This document shows positions 8,262-17,847 of a stretch of DNA of 64,000 nt, in pieces; the stretch's first letter is position 1; each line of letters begins with the position of its first letter. The notes beneath the pieces are model-generated. The model did no database searches and was not told the DNA's origin. It worked only from the letters and a program-made list of their open reading frames with translations. Where the stretch lies: contig CAJWLF010000004.1 in assembly GCA_913043205.1 (NCBI GenBank), forward strand, positions 1-64,000, written 5' to 3'. The DNA is from an uncultured Chloroflexota bacterium (lineage in GTDB: Bacteria; Chloroflexota; UBA11872; VXNJ01). Position numbers and translations under genes: made by a program.

Positions 8262-10073
8262 TTATAAAGGCTCCTCAGAATTTGTGGTAAGGTCTTCGAT
8301 TAGCTCCGCACCGTATATATTAATCGCAGTATCTACGAGCTTGTTTCCAACATTGGTTTCATTGGTGTCTATGTCTTCATTGTCTCGGTCTGCTAGTTCC
8401 ACCCGCACAGAGACTGATTCGCCAACTATATTACTAACTATTTGACGAAGACGTGTAAGGTTGTCTGTCTTGCCCAATACATCGAGGTGCGCGGAGTAGG
8501 GCACTAAGAAGACTATGCTGTCTTCATCAGTGCATATTTCAGCCTCCATTGCGAATGGGGCAAACATAGGCCCCCATTTTCTTAATTCGGTACGCAGTTG
8601 ATCTGACCGTGTAACAAGACGGTCCAATATTGGTCCCATGTCCGACTTATGTTGTGATTTCGAAAAATCATAGTTCGAGCTTTCAGGTACTTCTGTTGAT
8701 GGGTTTGTTGTTTCGGGATTTGCATCGATAATGGCAGGTTTGGGTTGAGGTTCTTTAGCCTCCGAAGGCATGGTTTCATGAGAGGTTTCGCTATGCGCAA
8801 GTAAATTGGACTCAACACTATCTGTAGGAACAGCACTATCAGGCGTCGGATCAGGTTGTTTCGAAATGCTCTTTTGCACCGCCATTTTGTTTGGAGTTGT
8901 GGGTTTGTCTTTATGGTTGAGGCTAGAACTTGAGGGTTGCTCTGTCACATCTGTCTTCACGTCTGCATTGGTGCTTAAAGATAGACAAATTCGAACTATC
9001 GATAATTCAAGTTGTAGGCGAGATGAAGTGAGCTGGACAGACTTAGGGTCTTCAATCAAGCATTCTAGAGCGGTTACTATCATGCCAAGCCGTGGGAACG
9101 AAGGGGCCACAGACTTTAATTTTGAGATTTCAAAATCTGTATATTTGGATGAGCTATCACTCATTCTCCCGGTTCTGATCAGTAGCAAAATTCGGAAATA
9201 TCCTGCCAGAGATTCCCTAAGTGTGACGGGATTAGCACCTGCGTCCACTGCGGCATCAAGGATTCGAAGGGCGGAATTAATATCTACATTAGACATTGCT
9301 TCAATTACTTCCAAGATGGTATCTGTACTTGTAAGACCTAGCATTTCGCGAACAGATTGTTCTGTTACAGTGTTTTGGGAATAAGCGAGGGCCTGTTCTA
9401 GAGTGCTAATAGCATCTCTCATACTGCCATCACTATTTGCCGCGATTAATTGCAGGCTTCCTGCGTCAGCGGATGCAGACTCGCCATCGACTATCCTGAT
9501 TAATTGGTGCACTATGTTCTCTATTGTTAATCGACGGAACTTGAGGTGTTGGCAACGTGATCGAACTGTTGGAAGAACACGATGAGGATCTGTAGTGGCC
9601 AATATAAAAATTACGTGTGGAGGGGGCTCTTCCAGCGTCTTGAGAAATGCATTGTAAGCCGCTCTGGATAATTGATGCACCTCATCAATTAAGTAGATTC
9701 TGAAGCGACCACTAGAAGGGCTCAATCTGACTTTGTCGCGCAAGTCACGAATATCGTCGACACTGGTATTGCTTGCCGCATCGATCTCAATAAGATCGAG
9801 GAAAGACTCCGTTCCAACATTGGCACAGTGGTTGCATCGATTGCAGGGTTCCGGCTGCATGCCCTGTTTGCAATTTAAGGCTTTGGCAAGCAGACGCCCT
9901 AAAGTTGTCTTTCCAGTGCCTCTCTCTCCAGAGAACAAGTAGGCGTGACTTGCCCGATTATGTGCCAATTCGTTCTGTAAAACTTTTACGACGGACTCTT
10001 GTCCAAAAACGTCTGCAAATCTTTGGGGCCTGTATTTATTGTATAAGGCCTGATACCCATCATTATTAACCAA
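8262..10073 (-). CDS. dnaX: DNA polymerase III subunit gamma/tau
   Basis: The 603-residue product is the clamp-loader ATPase. Walker A (GERGTGKT) is at residues 49-56; the zinc module C68-C77-C80-C83 has the exact family spacing. The DEVHQLS Walker B, sensor 1 (ATTDPHRVLPT) and SRC arginine-finger motifs follow. A low-complexity Pro/Ser/Glu linker (about 375-480) joins a C-terminal tau-like domain. The start is TTG 10073 with no strong ribosome site. It heads the dnaX-ybaB-recR operon, and the SRP RNA lies just upstream, a common neighbour. Confidence 0.97.
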   Translation of the reverse strand: MVNNDGYQALYNKYRPQRFADVFGQESVVKVLQNELAHNRASHAYLFSGERGTGKTTLGRLLAKALNCKQGMQPEPCNRCNHCANVGTESFLDLIEIDAASNTSVDDIRDLRDKVRLSPSSGRFRIYLIDEVHQLSRAAYNAFLKTLEEPPPHVIFILATTDPHRVLPTVRSRCQHLKFRRLTIENIVHQLIRIVDGESASADAGSLQLIAANSDGSMRDAISTLEQALAYSQNTVTEQSVREMLGLTSTDTILEVIEAMSNVDINSALRILDAAVDAGANPVTLRESLAGYFRILLLIRTGRMSDSSSKYTDFEISKLKSVAPSFPRLGMIVTALECLIEDPKSVQLTSSRLQLELSIVRICLSLSTNADVKTDVTEQPSSSSLNHKDKPTTPNKMAVQKSISKQPDPTPDSAVPTDSVESNLLAHSETSHETMPSEAKEPQPKPAIIDANPETTNPSTEVPESSNYDFSKSQHKSDMGPILDRLVTRSDQLRTELRKWGPMFAPFAMEAEICTDEDSIVFLVPYSAHLDVLGKTDNLTRLRQIVSNIVGESVSVRVELADRDNEDIDTNETNVGNKLVDTAINIYGAELIEDLTTNSEEPL

Positions 10074-10117
10074 TATGAGACACCGATACTATCGACTTCG
10101 CGTATACATTCTATAGT

Positions 10118-10386
10118 GGCCGTGCACCCTACTTCGACTGTGTGCCAACGCCTTGTTACGGATCATCGGCTCAAGATAGGTTTACCCGCAGCACCCGAAA
10201 ACATTCTCTTACCGCTGCTTCCTTCCGGACCTGACGGGATTCGAGATATTTCGTCGCACGGGGCCCATCTATCGGCACCATAATCACCGAATAGAATCGA
10301 CGACAACACAGCCTCGGAGGGGAATTTAGCTCCGCTAAAGCGGTTTGCGGATACAGGGCACCGCTAGCTCCCCGCCTAGCACGGCC
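10118..10386 (-). ncRNA. ffs: Signal recognition particle RNA, large bacterial type with Alu domain
   Basis: Read on the minus strand, the SRP54-binding loop gtcaggtccggaaggaagca lies at about 10215-10234 and is followed by the usual gcggtaa. The RNA also carries an Alu domain: the 5' part reads ggccgtgctaggcggggag and then tagcggtgccctgta, a strong match to the large SRP RNA of Bacillus. The 3' end gggtgcacggcc pairs with the 5' ggccgtgc, closing a molecule of about 269 nt. It targets Ffh-bound ribosomes to the membrane and lies directly upstream of dnaX. The ends are set by this pairing. Confidence 0.9.
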
Positions 10387-10470
10387 TAGTCAAGGCTATC
10401 TGGGCATTGGTCATGAGTCAATATGGATGTTGAAAAGAGGGGTCTAGTATGTGTGAGAGATGCGTTTTGA

Positions 10471-11217
10471 CTAGTGATGGCTTATGGGCTGAGGGAATAT
10501 CATTAGCCCTGCACTCATATCACCAACTATTGTACTCTGAGATATGCCTAAATCCGACCAGTATGCGGCGCAGTAAGCACAAACGAAGGCATCAAATTGA
10601 TCTTCTGCGGACTTAAATGTTTTTAGGCTGAGTGTGTCGAATTCAGGTTGAAGTAACTGGAGTAGTAGTTTGTCTGGTCTAACTTTCGGATTGCCGTTTG
10701 TTACTCTGTTTAGCAGCAATTTACCTATGCTTGATAATGCTGAATACCGGGAAGTTAGATCTCCCTTCTTGTATAGAGGCCGCTCTTTTAGGTCTAGGAT
10801 GTTAACTAATGCTGGATGGGGGTAGGTTTCGAAGTATGCGAGACCATGATTGGCTGCTTCGCTATAACCCTCCTGAGATAATACCTTTCTGATCGAAGTG
10901 GTTTTCCAATTCCTTTTGTTGGCGATGGTCTTGTTGCATGGATATACGCCTATTTTGAACTTGTGATAGTCCTTAATGATTTGTCTATCGCAGTTTCTGA
11001 TTCCAATCTGATTAGGTATCCAGAGAGGTGCATCTACAGCTACTGTCGTATTATCTGTTTGCCACATCTTGATTTGGGTTCGAATAGAATTTGTATTGAT
11101 TACATCGACGAAAGATTCCATAACGTGCCAAAGTCCACCATAGCGTTGCATTACGCATATGCCTGTTGGATTTGTCAGCGTCCAAGATGGATCTATGCCG
11201 ATAACTGTTGATTGCAT
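10471..11217 (-). CDS. DUF429 family protein
   Basis: This 248-residue protein shows the DUF429 pattern: an N-terminal VIGIDPSW strand with the conserved Asp, an AVDAPLWIP segment, the RNCDRQI motif, a YFETYPHPAL motif and a C-terminal DQFDAFVCAYCAA segment. The fold is related to RNase H, so it is often described as a predicted nuclease, but no biochemical role is established. ATG 11217 has an aagga site upstream. It stands alone between the SRP RNA and a divergent Gfo/Idh operon. Confidence 0.8.
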   Translation of the reverse strand: MQSTVIGIDPSWTLTNPTGICVMQRYGGLWHVMESFVDVINTNSIRTQIKMWQTDNTTVAVDAPLWIPNQIGIRNCDRQIIKDYHKFKIGVYPCNKTIANKRNWKTTSIRKVLSQEGYSEAANHGLAYFETYPHPALVNILDLKERPLYKKGDLTSRYSALSSIGKLLLNRVTNGNPKVRPDKLLLQLLQPEFDTLSLKTFKSAEDQFDAFVCAYCAAYWSDLGISQSTIVGDMSAGLMIFPQPISHH

Positions 11218-11433
11218 ATGGACAAATTCCTTCTTGCTGCCACGAGTATTATTGGCAGTCGGATAGTCGACCGCGCGTTGCGGTGTCGTATAATTGTGCC
11301 ACGATTTGGACTATGATTGCGGTGCTTTTGGCAATGATACAGGAAGTGGAAGTGATCTCTGGCTTATGTCGTTACGTGCACGTTCTTAGATTAAATCGGT
11401 ATAGTTTCTATCTGTAGGATTCAGGAGTTGCAT

Positions 11434-12465
11434 ATGTTCGTTAAGCCTCGTGTTGGATTTGCTGGGTTGTCTCACGATCATGTCTGGCAACTTGCAGCAT
11501 CTTGGTCCAATCAAGAATGTGAATTGGTGGCAGCATCTGATGTTAACTGTAACCTTCGTGAACGCATGCGATTGGAATTTGGCGTCCAGCAGGGCTTCAT
11601 CACATGGCAAGAAATGCTAAAAGGGGTTGATCTTGATGTTCTTGTAGTGAATATGCCGAACTGTGACCATGCGGATGTCGTGGAATCAGCGGCGGCACTG
11701 GGTATTCATTGCCAAGTGGAGAAACCTATGGCCGCTACGCTTGAACAAGCACGAAAAATGATTTCTGCTAGCGAGGATGGGTCGATTGCTTTAATGGTTA
11801 ATTGGCCAACAGCATGGGACCCTGCTTTACGTACTGCGATTGGGAGAGCTAAATCCGGTGAAATCGGAAGAATAGTGCGTGTGTTACACAGAGGGGGGCA
11901 TGCTGGGCCTAGACAAATTGGTTGTTCTGATGAATTCTGTGAATGGCTTTATGACCCTGACCAGAATGGGGCTGGAGCATACATGGATTATTCTGGCTAC
12001 GGGATTGCTGTCAGCCTGGAACTATTGGGTAGGCCTAACACTGTCTTTGCGCACATGTTGCATGCAGGGGACGATATGTTCCCAGGAGATGATAATGCCG
12101 TGTTGGTTCTGGGCTATGAGGATTCGTTGGCAGTGATCGAATGTTCGTGGACCTTTCGAGGTGGAGCATCTTGGGCTACGGCGATTCATGGGGAAATGGG
12201 GTCGCTATTTGTAGATATGAAGGGTCAAACATTGGTACAAACTAACCATACTGACAAAAAGATATATGAACCGGACGATGCATTGCTTCAAGTTGCCTTG
12301 GACCAACTTCCGGAAGGAAATCGCGATCCGGCAGAATTCTTTTTGCGGAATTTTCGATCTGGAGAATTCGACGGGCCGACTTCAGCTCGCTTTGCCTGTG
12401 AAATACAAGAAATAATGGATGCAGGTCTTAGATCGGCATCTGAACACAAAGTCATAAAAATGTGA
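11434..12465 (+). CDS. Gfo/Idh/MocA family oxidoreductase
   Basis: A 343-residue soluble NAD(P)-dependent sugar or cyclitol oxidoreductase. The N-terminal Rossmann domain begins VGFAGLSHDHVW, and the EKPMA motif carrying the conserved Lys-Pro is near residue 94; the C-terminal alpha/beta domain follows. ATG 11434 is chosen because aggag lies 6 bases before it; an in-frame TTG at 11428 overlaps that site. The usual GxGxxG is altered to GLSHDH, which occurs in some family members. It forms a two-gene unit with the HpcH-type aldolase 38 bases downstream. Confidence 0.87.
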   Translation: MFVKPRVGFAGLSHDHVWQLAASWSNQECELVAASDVNCNLRERMRLEFGVQQGFITWQEMLKGVDLDVLVVNMPNCDHADVVESAAALGIHCQVEKPMAATLEQARKMISASEDGSIALMVNWPTAWDPALRTAIGRAKSGEIGRIVRVLHRGGHAGPRQIGCSDEFCEWLYDPDQNGAGAYMDYSGYGIAVSLELLGRPNTVFAHMLHAGDDMFPGDDNAVLVLGYEDSLAVIECSWTFRGGASWATAIHGEMGSLFVDMKGQTLVQTNHTDKKIYEPDDALLQVALDQLPEGNRDPAEFFLRNFRSGEFDGPTSARFACEIQEIMDAGLRSASEHKVIKM

Positions 12466-12503
12466 CAAGTCGCGTTTATTACATTAATTGGGAGTAATCT
12501 TTT

Positions 12504-13298
12504 ATGCGATCTAACTTATTGAGGGAAAAACTTGACTCGGGTGAGCCGACTATTGGGACGCGTGTCAGCTCTGTGTGGGGTGGGATTGCGGAATTGGTTG
12601 GGCAATCAAAGCACATCGATTATGTCGAATTTGTGTCAGAGTATGCCCCGTTTGACAATCTGACGTTAGAGAATTTTGCCAGGGCAGTAGATTTGTATTC
12701 TCACATGACTTCGATGATTAAGTTAGATGCAATGCCCCGTCAATATTTGGCTACCCGGGCCGCTGGAGCGGGAATACAGAACTTTCTTTTTGCGGACATT
12801 CGTGGAGCAGAGGATGCCCAGGAGGCAGTTAATGCGGTTAGAGCAGACTCGCCATCGTCCTGCGGGCATCGTGGTTTCACTGCGAACAGGGAGTCTGGCT
12901 ATGGATATGGAGTAACTCCACGTGATTATGTCGATGCACTGGACAATGCGGTAGTAATGCTGATGGTAGAAAAGAAAACATGTGTGGATGACTTGGACAA
13001 CGTTCTGTCTGTTCCTGGAATTGACATGGTTCAATTTGGTCCCGCCGATTACTCGATGAGTGCTGGGCACTTGGATGACATGCGGGGTGCTGATACCAAA
13101 GCTGCAGAATTAAAGACCATAGAGACTGCCCTCAGTCTAGGGATCCAACCAAGAGCGGAAATAAATTCAGCTGAACAAGCTAAGAATTACCTTGCGATGG
13201 GTGTGCGGCATTTTAGTATTGGAACGGAGATGCGCATCCTGAGGAATTTTTGGGAGGATGAGGGGGGTAAGCTACGAGACATCGTAAGTTCTGTCTAA
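12504..13298 (+). CDS. HpcH/HpaI aldolase/citrate lyase family protein
   Basis: A 264-residue member of the class II 2-keto-acid aldolase family, whose members split compounds such as 2-keto-3-deoxy sugar acids into pyruvate and an aldehyde using a divalent metal. Conserved blocks are GTRVSSVWGGIAEL at the N-terminus, a metal-site Glu in MLMVEKKTCVDDLDNVL and the IDMVQFGPADYSMS strand. A ggag site precedes ATG 12504. Pairing with a Gfo/Idh dehydrogenase suggests a sugar-acid pathway: oxidise, then cleave. The substrate is unknown. Confidence 0.87.
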   Translation: MRSNLLREKLDSGEPTIGTRVSSVWGGIAELVGQSKHIDYVEFVSEYAPFDNLTLENFARAVDLYSHMTSMIKLDAMPRQYLATRAAGAGIQNFLFADIRGAEDAQEAVNAVRADSPSSCGHRGFTANRESGYGYGVTPRDYVDALDNAVVMLMVEKKTCVDDLDNVLSVPGIDMVQFGPADYSMSAGHLDDMRGADTKAAELKTIETALSLGIQPRAEINSAEQAKNYLAMGVRHFSIGTEMRILRNFWEDEGGKLRDIVSSV

Positions 13299-13313
13299 GG
13301 AGTGCCATAAGTT

Positions 13314-14300
13314 TCAGCCTAGGCCTAACCTAGCTTTAACCCGAGATACCGTCTGGTCGGCGATTGGCTTCACTCGATCCGCTGATTGCTGAAGTAGTGA
13401 ATCGATAGTGCGATGATCTGCTGTCAGATCTTTGTAATTCTTTTGGAGTGGTTTTAGTTCGCTTATTACGACTTCAGCCACGGCCTCTTTTAAGTCACCA
13501 TATCCTTTGCCGTCGAAATCTGCCGATATTCTGGATTCAGTCTGACCGGTTAATGCCTGATAAATGGTCAGTAAGTTAAACACGCCCGGTCTGTGCTTAT
13601 CAAAAGTGATTAGGCGATTGGAATCAGTGGTTGCCTTCCTGAACTTGGATCTGATTTCATCAGGGCTATCCAATAGGTTGATGGCTTGGTTTTTGCCTTG
13701 ATCGCTTTTACTCATTTTTTGGGAAGGGTTATCAAGGCTCATAATTCGTGCTCCGACTGATGGTATTGATGGCTTTGGTATTTTCAAAGTTTCCCCATAC
13801 ATGTTGTTGAAACGTTCAGCCACGTCTCTTGTGAGCTCCAAATGTTGTTTCTGGTCTTCTCCCACTGGTACTAAATCGGCATCGTAAACCAGAATATCTG
13901 CTGCCATTAAAGCCGGATAGTCGAATAGGCCTACCGAAGCAGACTCGCGTTCCTTTCCAGCTTTGTCTTTGAATTGAGTCATACGTTTCATCCAGCCCAT
14001 TGGAATGAAACAGTTTAGGATCCAGGCGAGCTCGCAATGAGCGCTAATTTGTGACTGTATAAATAGTGATGAAATATTGGGATCGATACCAGCTGCAAAG
14101 AGAATACCTGCTGTTTCCCGCGTCCGAGTATTCAATCCTTTGGCATTTTCCGGAATCGTAATTGCGTGAAGGTCTACTATGCAAAATAGGTTGTCATAAT
14201 CATATTGAGCGGAGACCCAATTTTTTATTGCACCCAAATAATTTCCGAGGTGTAAATTTCCTGTCGGTTGAATGCCGGATAACACTCTTTGTTTTGTCAT
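13314..14300 (-). CDS. trpS: Tryptophanyl-tRNA synthetase
   Basis: The 328-residue enzyme charges tRNA-Trp. It has the class I HIGH-equivalent (PTGNLHLGNY, residues 12-21), the GEDQKQHLELTRD loop and the KMSKS motif, and its length is normal for bacterial TrpS. It is the last of three minus-strand genes (pepA, metzincin-like, trpS) with short gaps, probably one operon. I see no T-box or trp leader in the 33 bases before it. Confidence 0.97.
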   Translation of the reverse strand: MTKQRVLSGIQPTGNLHLGNYLGAIKNWVSAQYDYDNLFCIVDLHAITIPENAKGLNTRTRETAGILFAAGIDPNISSLFIQSQISAHCELAWILNCFIPMGWMKRMTQFKDKAGKERESASVGLFDYPALMAADILVYDADLVPVGEDQKQHLELTRDVAERFNNMYGETLKIPKPSIPSVGARIMSLDNPSQKMSKSDQGKNQAINLLDSPDEIRSKFRKATTDSNRLITFDKHRPGVFNLLTIYQALTGQTESRISADFDGKGYGDLKEAVAEVVISELKPLQKNYKDLTADHRTIDSLLQQSADRVKPIADQTVSRVKARLGLG

Positions 14301-14333
14301 AGGGCTAAAATCCAGTGTGTATTACAAGCCATC

Positions 14334-15053
14334 TTAGTTCACCGAAAAATGATTGCGTAGTAGATGCCGCAGCATGGCTTCCGAGCATTCGTTGCAAAAC
14401 CATTCTTCCGAATCTGCTTCATCACTAGATAGAGCTAATAATTCTGCAGTGGTAGCAGCATGACGCATGACACAACCTGCATTTGTACAATGTTTTTCAC
14501 CGTATGCTAACCGGACTGTTGGTCCAGAACGATTAGTTGTTTGCAATACATGCCCAAATGAGTGTACTGCTAATCTGGTTAAGGCTTCACGTCTCTGACG
14601 GTCGTCATTGACCGTGCGTATTTGCTTGGTCGAAATTACTGCAGCTAAATCTTCGGATGTAGAGGATAATGAATACTGTATATCACCGTCCTGGACCATC
14701 TTGTCGGAATCATCTGTCAAATTATGATGTACTATCGCAATATCGTAGTGGGCTCCGGCTTCTTGCCAGGGCTCTTGTCGTATGGTGTCAAGAAATTTAC
14801 GTCCATCAATATATCCGGACATTCTATCCAGGCTCTCATGTACGTACCACAATGTAGACCAATACGGAGAACCTTTTTTGATTGATGGGATGCGCCATGT
14901 TCCGAATGGTCGGATTTCAGGGCGAACAAGTCCCACACCAAGCTTTGCTGATAATGCCAAACCTAATTCAACTGCATCACTAACCCCGCTAAGCACAGCC
15001 CTGGCTTCTGCCAACGATACTTCCTCGGTCCATTGGATACTGATCGATTTCAA
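14334..15053 (-). CDS. Archaemetzincin-like protein with altered zinc-protease motif
   Basis: The C-terminal half resembles archaemetzincins, whose hallmark is HExxHxxG followed by C-x4-C-x-M and a CxxC pair. Here the helix reads HSFGH (164-168), so the catalytic Glu is Ser and the usual third ligand position is not clear. The second site is intact: C189 and C194 with M196, then C220 and C223. This suggests a folded, zinc-binding protein that may not cleave peptides, or may do so in another way. It lies 8 bases downstream of pepA and 33 bases upstream of trpS on the same strand. The family call rests on the motif pattern only. Confidence 0.6.
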   Translation of the reverse strand: MKSISIQWTEEVSLAEARAVLSGVSDAVELGLALSAKLGVGLVRPEIRPFGTWRIPSIKKGSPYWSTLWYVHESLDRMSGYIDGRKFLDTIRQEPWQEAGAHYDIAIVHHNLTDDSDKMVQDGDIQYSLSSTSEDLAAVISTKQIRTVNDDRQRREALTRLAVHSFGHVLQTTNRSGPTVRLAYGEKHCTNAGCVMRHAATTAELLALSSDEADSEEWFCNECSEAMLRHLLRNHFSVN

Positions 15054-15060
15054 CGCATCA

Positions 15061-16653
15061 TTACTCCGCTAAATTGGTCTTAAGAGGTCCACTCCAGTCT
15101 CTCAATAGTTGCGTTATAAGGCGCACTCCTACACCTGTCCCTCCTCCTGACCAATATGGTGTTTTACGCCCTTCCCACGCAGTTCCGGCTATATCTAGGT
15201 GTACCCAGGGAACATCGCCAACAAAGTGTTTCAGGAACATTCCCCCGTTTATAGTACCAGCTGCTTTCCCTCCGGTATTATCCAGATCCGCTGTGTCGCT
15301 TTGTATGTTCTTCTCATAGTCTTCCCACAATGGTAATTCCCAGACTCGTTCGCGGGTATATTCACCAGCTTGTCTTAAGCGTCGTGTTAGGTCGTCGTTA
15401 GTACTCATTAATCCGGATGCTGAGTGGCCGAGGGCGGTGATAACTGACCCTGTCAAAGTAGCCATGTCAATCATTGCGTCGGGTTTAAAGTTTTGCGCAT
15501 AACACAGAGCGTCTGCCAAAATTAAACGACCTTCAGCGTCGGTGTTTATAACTTCAATAGTTTTTCCATTCATTGCGGTTAAAACATCGCCTGGCTTGAC
15601 TGCGGTACTGCTGGGCATATTTTCAACAGCCGGGACAACACCTATTACTTTCACAGATGGCTTTAGTTGAGCCACTGCTTGCATAATACCGAGGGTAGCT
15701 GCCGCGCCTGACATATCAAATTTCATGTGATGCATGTTTGAGCCTGGCTTGAGTGATATCCCACCCGTATCGAAGGTTACTCCTTTGCCGACGATTGCTA
15801 TGGTGCCACGTGAGCGGCCAGAAGGTTCGTACTGAGTTACGATAAGTTTAGGAGCTTGTGCACTGCCCTGAGATACTCCGAGAAGGGATCCCATTCCTAG
15901 TTTACTCATCTGACTTTCGCTGAGTACCTGACAACTAAGTCCATGTCTGCGAGATATTGACCGGGCTTTTTGGGATAGTATTGTGGGGGTCATGTTAGCA
16001 GCAGGCGTGTTCTGCAAATTGCGTGCCAAGGCAACTGCCTCGGCAATGGCCAGGCCATCTTTGACACCTAGTCGAATTTGTTTTATCCGTTTATTGTCGA
16101 TTTCACATATTTTCAAAGATAATAAGGGCGATGGTGCTTTTACTACTTCTCCCATAGTCTTAAATTGGGTGAAGCGATACTGTGAAAGTAGAGCCCCGAT
16201 TACAGTGCTTTCGGCTGCCTCGGCAGGAGAAAGCTCTCCATCTCCTCCGCCAAACGCTATGGTTCCTACATGTTTAGCTCCTAATCTTTCGGCTCGCTTG
16301 ATTCCAGATGCGGCAGCCTGTATCGCGCGCTCAGCAGTGAAATCCTTCTTTTTGCCTAATCCGACTACTATTATCCGATCGGCTGCTAGTTCCTTGCCTG
16401 GGTAAAGGATAGCCGTGTCGTTTAACTTTCCATTGAAGTCGCCCAACTTGATTAAATTGCTAATCTCTCTCTGCAATAATTTATCGATTGCATTTGTAGC
16501 TCCGGAAGGGTTGGCTCCTTCAAAGAGATTGACTAGTACAGTGTCAGATTTGTAGTCTGTGATGTTTTCGCGGCCTGCGCTGATTTTCAAACGAGGATCT
16601 CCCTGTTCACTAAGCTGCCAATAATTATTAGACAGAGCGTACGTATAGGTCAT
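15061..16653 (-). CDS. pepA: Leucyl aminopeptidase (M17 family)
   Basis: A 530-residue cytosolic aminopeptidase with two metal ions. The catalytic C-terminal domain has VGKGVTFDTGGISLKPG (metal and catalytic Lys), then MKFDMSGAA and the family signature NTDAEGRL. The N-terminal macro-like domain (residues 1-180) is present, so the length is normal. It removes N-terminal residues from peptides. It is first in a likely pepA-metzincin-trpS operon and is divergent from a Gfo/Idh gene, with 55 bases between the starts for both promoters. Confidence 0.96.
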   Translation of the reverse strand: MTYTYALSNNYWQLSEQGDPRLKISAGRENITDYKSDTVLVNLFEGANPSGATNAIDKLLQREISNLIKLGDFNGKLNDTAILYPGKELAADRIIVVGLGKKKDFTAERAIQAAASGIKRAERLGAKHVGTIAFGGGDGELSPAEAAESTVIGALLSQYRFTQFKTMGEVVKAPSPLLSLKICEIDNKRIKQIRLGVKDGLAIAEAVALARNLQNTPAANMTPTILSQKARSISRRHGLSCQVLSESQMSKLGMGSLLGVSQGSAQAPKLIVTQYEPSGRSRGTIAIVGKGVTFDTGGISLKPGSNMHHMKFDMSGAAATLGIMQAVAQLKPSVKVIGVVPAVENMPSSTAVKPGDVLTAMNGKTIEVINTDAEGRLILADALCYAQNFKPDAMIDMATLTGSVITALGHSASGLMSTNDDLTRRLRQAGEYTRERVWELPLWEDYEKNIQSDTADLDNTGGKAAGTINGGMFLKHFVGDVPWVHLDIAGTAWEGRKTPYWSGGGTGVGVRLITQLLRDWSGPLKTNLAE

Positions 16654-16708
16654 TATAAGTAGAACAGGTAGTGATTTGCGTGATCATTTGTTTGATTTGG
16701 AGGTAATC

Positions 16709-17725
16709 ATGGATGATGAAATGGTTAGATGGGGCATTATTTCTACGGCACATATTGCTACCCAGCGTGTTGTGCCCGCGGTTAAGGGAGGTAGAAATGT
16801 TGAAATTGCTGCTATTTCTAGTCGCAATCTTGATGCCGCAAAAGAAGCGTCTGAAGCCTTAGGGATCCCCACAGCATATGGTAGTTATGATGAACTATTG
16901 TCTGACCCGACGATAGATGCAGTGTACAACCCTTTACCTAATGGAATGCACCATGAATGGACCATCAAGGCTGCCCGAGCTGGTAAACATGTACTTTGTG
17001 AGAAGCCTGCAGCAGATAATGAAAATCAGGCTCGCGAAATGATGGAAGCTTGTCGTAAGCATGATGTGTTGTTGATGGAGGCTTTCATGTACAGGTTTTC
17101 AGAACGAAATTTGCGAGCAAGAGAAATAGTTTCTTCCGGTTTGCTGGGGGAGGTAAGTCTGGTTCGGAGCAGCTTCTCCTTTTTACTGCCTCGCAATCCT
17201 GATAACGTCAGATTTAACCCAGAACTTGCCGGAGGTGCGTTAGGAGACGCAGGGACTTACCCAGTCAATTCAGTTCGATTTCTACTTGGCGAAGAGCCCA
17301 TGTCGGTTGATGGCCGTCTCGAAATAGATCCAGAGTTTGGAGTCGATATGGGGGGTGTAGCTAGTATGGGCTTTGCTAGTGGTTGTTTGGCATTAATAGA
17401 CTTTAGTTTTCAGCAAAATAGACGACAAATCATTGAGGTTGTAGGGACTGATGCGACCATGCAGATAGACCAGTGGGTACTGCCTAGCGTCGATAAAAAA
17501 TGGATAACCATAACTAACAAAAGCGAGCAGATTCAAGAGGAGTTTGGTCCTTCAAATACCTACAAATTAGAATTCGAATCAATGAGTGATTCGATACTTA
17601 ATGGTGTTGGAACTGTTTGGGATGGTCAGGACATGATTCAGCAGGCTACGGTTTTAGACGCTATCCGTGAATCACACGCGACGGGGCAGCGTGTCGGAGT
17701 TAGACCCCCTACATTTGATGAGTAG
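16709..17725 (+). CDS. Gfo/Idh/MocA family oxidoreductase
   Basis: A 338-residue NAD(P)-dependent oxidoreductase. The N-terminus WGIISTAHIATQRVVP carries the nucleotide-binding strand, and HVLCEKPAADN holds the conserved EKP; the barrel-like domain contains GGALGDAGTYPVNSVRFLLG, typical of the group with glucose-fructose oxidoreductase and trans-dihydrodiol dehydrogenase-like enzymes. The frame is open from 16676, but ATG 16709 has a ttggagg site and is the natural start. It is divergent from pepA and otherwise alone. Substrate probably a sugar, unproven. Confidence 0.88.
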   Translation: MDDEMVRWGIISTAHIATQRVVPAVKGGRNVEIAAISSRNLDAAKEASEALGIPTAYGSYDELLSDPTIDAVYNPLPNGMHHEWTIKAARAGKHVLCEKPAADNENQAREMMEACRKHDVLLMEAFMYRFSERNLRAREIVSSGLLGEVSLVRSSFSFLLPRNPDNVRFNPELAGGALGDAGTYPVNSVRFLLGEEPMSVDGRLEIDPEFGVDMGGVASMGFASGCLALIDFSFQQNRRQIIEVVGTDATMQIDQWVLPSVDKKWITITNKSEQIQEEFGPSNTYKLEFESMSDSILNGVGTVWDGQDMIQQATVLDAIRESHATGQRVGVRPPTFDE

Positions 17726-17847
17726 ATCCAGGAGTTATCACAGGTACCTCAATAACTTTGTAATTGCGAGGGTCAATCCTTCCTGGCGCGACCGTGTATT
17801 CTGACAGGATTAACTTTTCAGAGAAAGTCCTAAACGATGTTTGCGTG

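Noticed and set aside
8806..9384. A 192-codon frame antisense to dnaX
   Set aside because: It lies wholly inside the conserved dnaX coding region and mirrors its codons; no family resemblance.
13314..14333. T-box or tryptophan leader before trpS
   Set aside because: Only 33 bases separate trpS from the upstream gene, and no specifier or antiterminator sequence is present.
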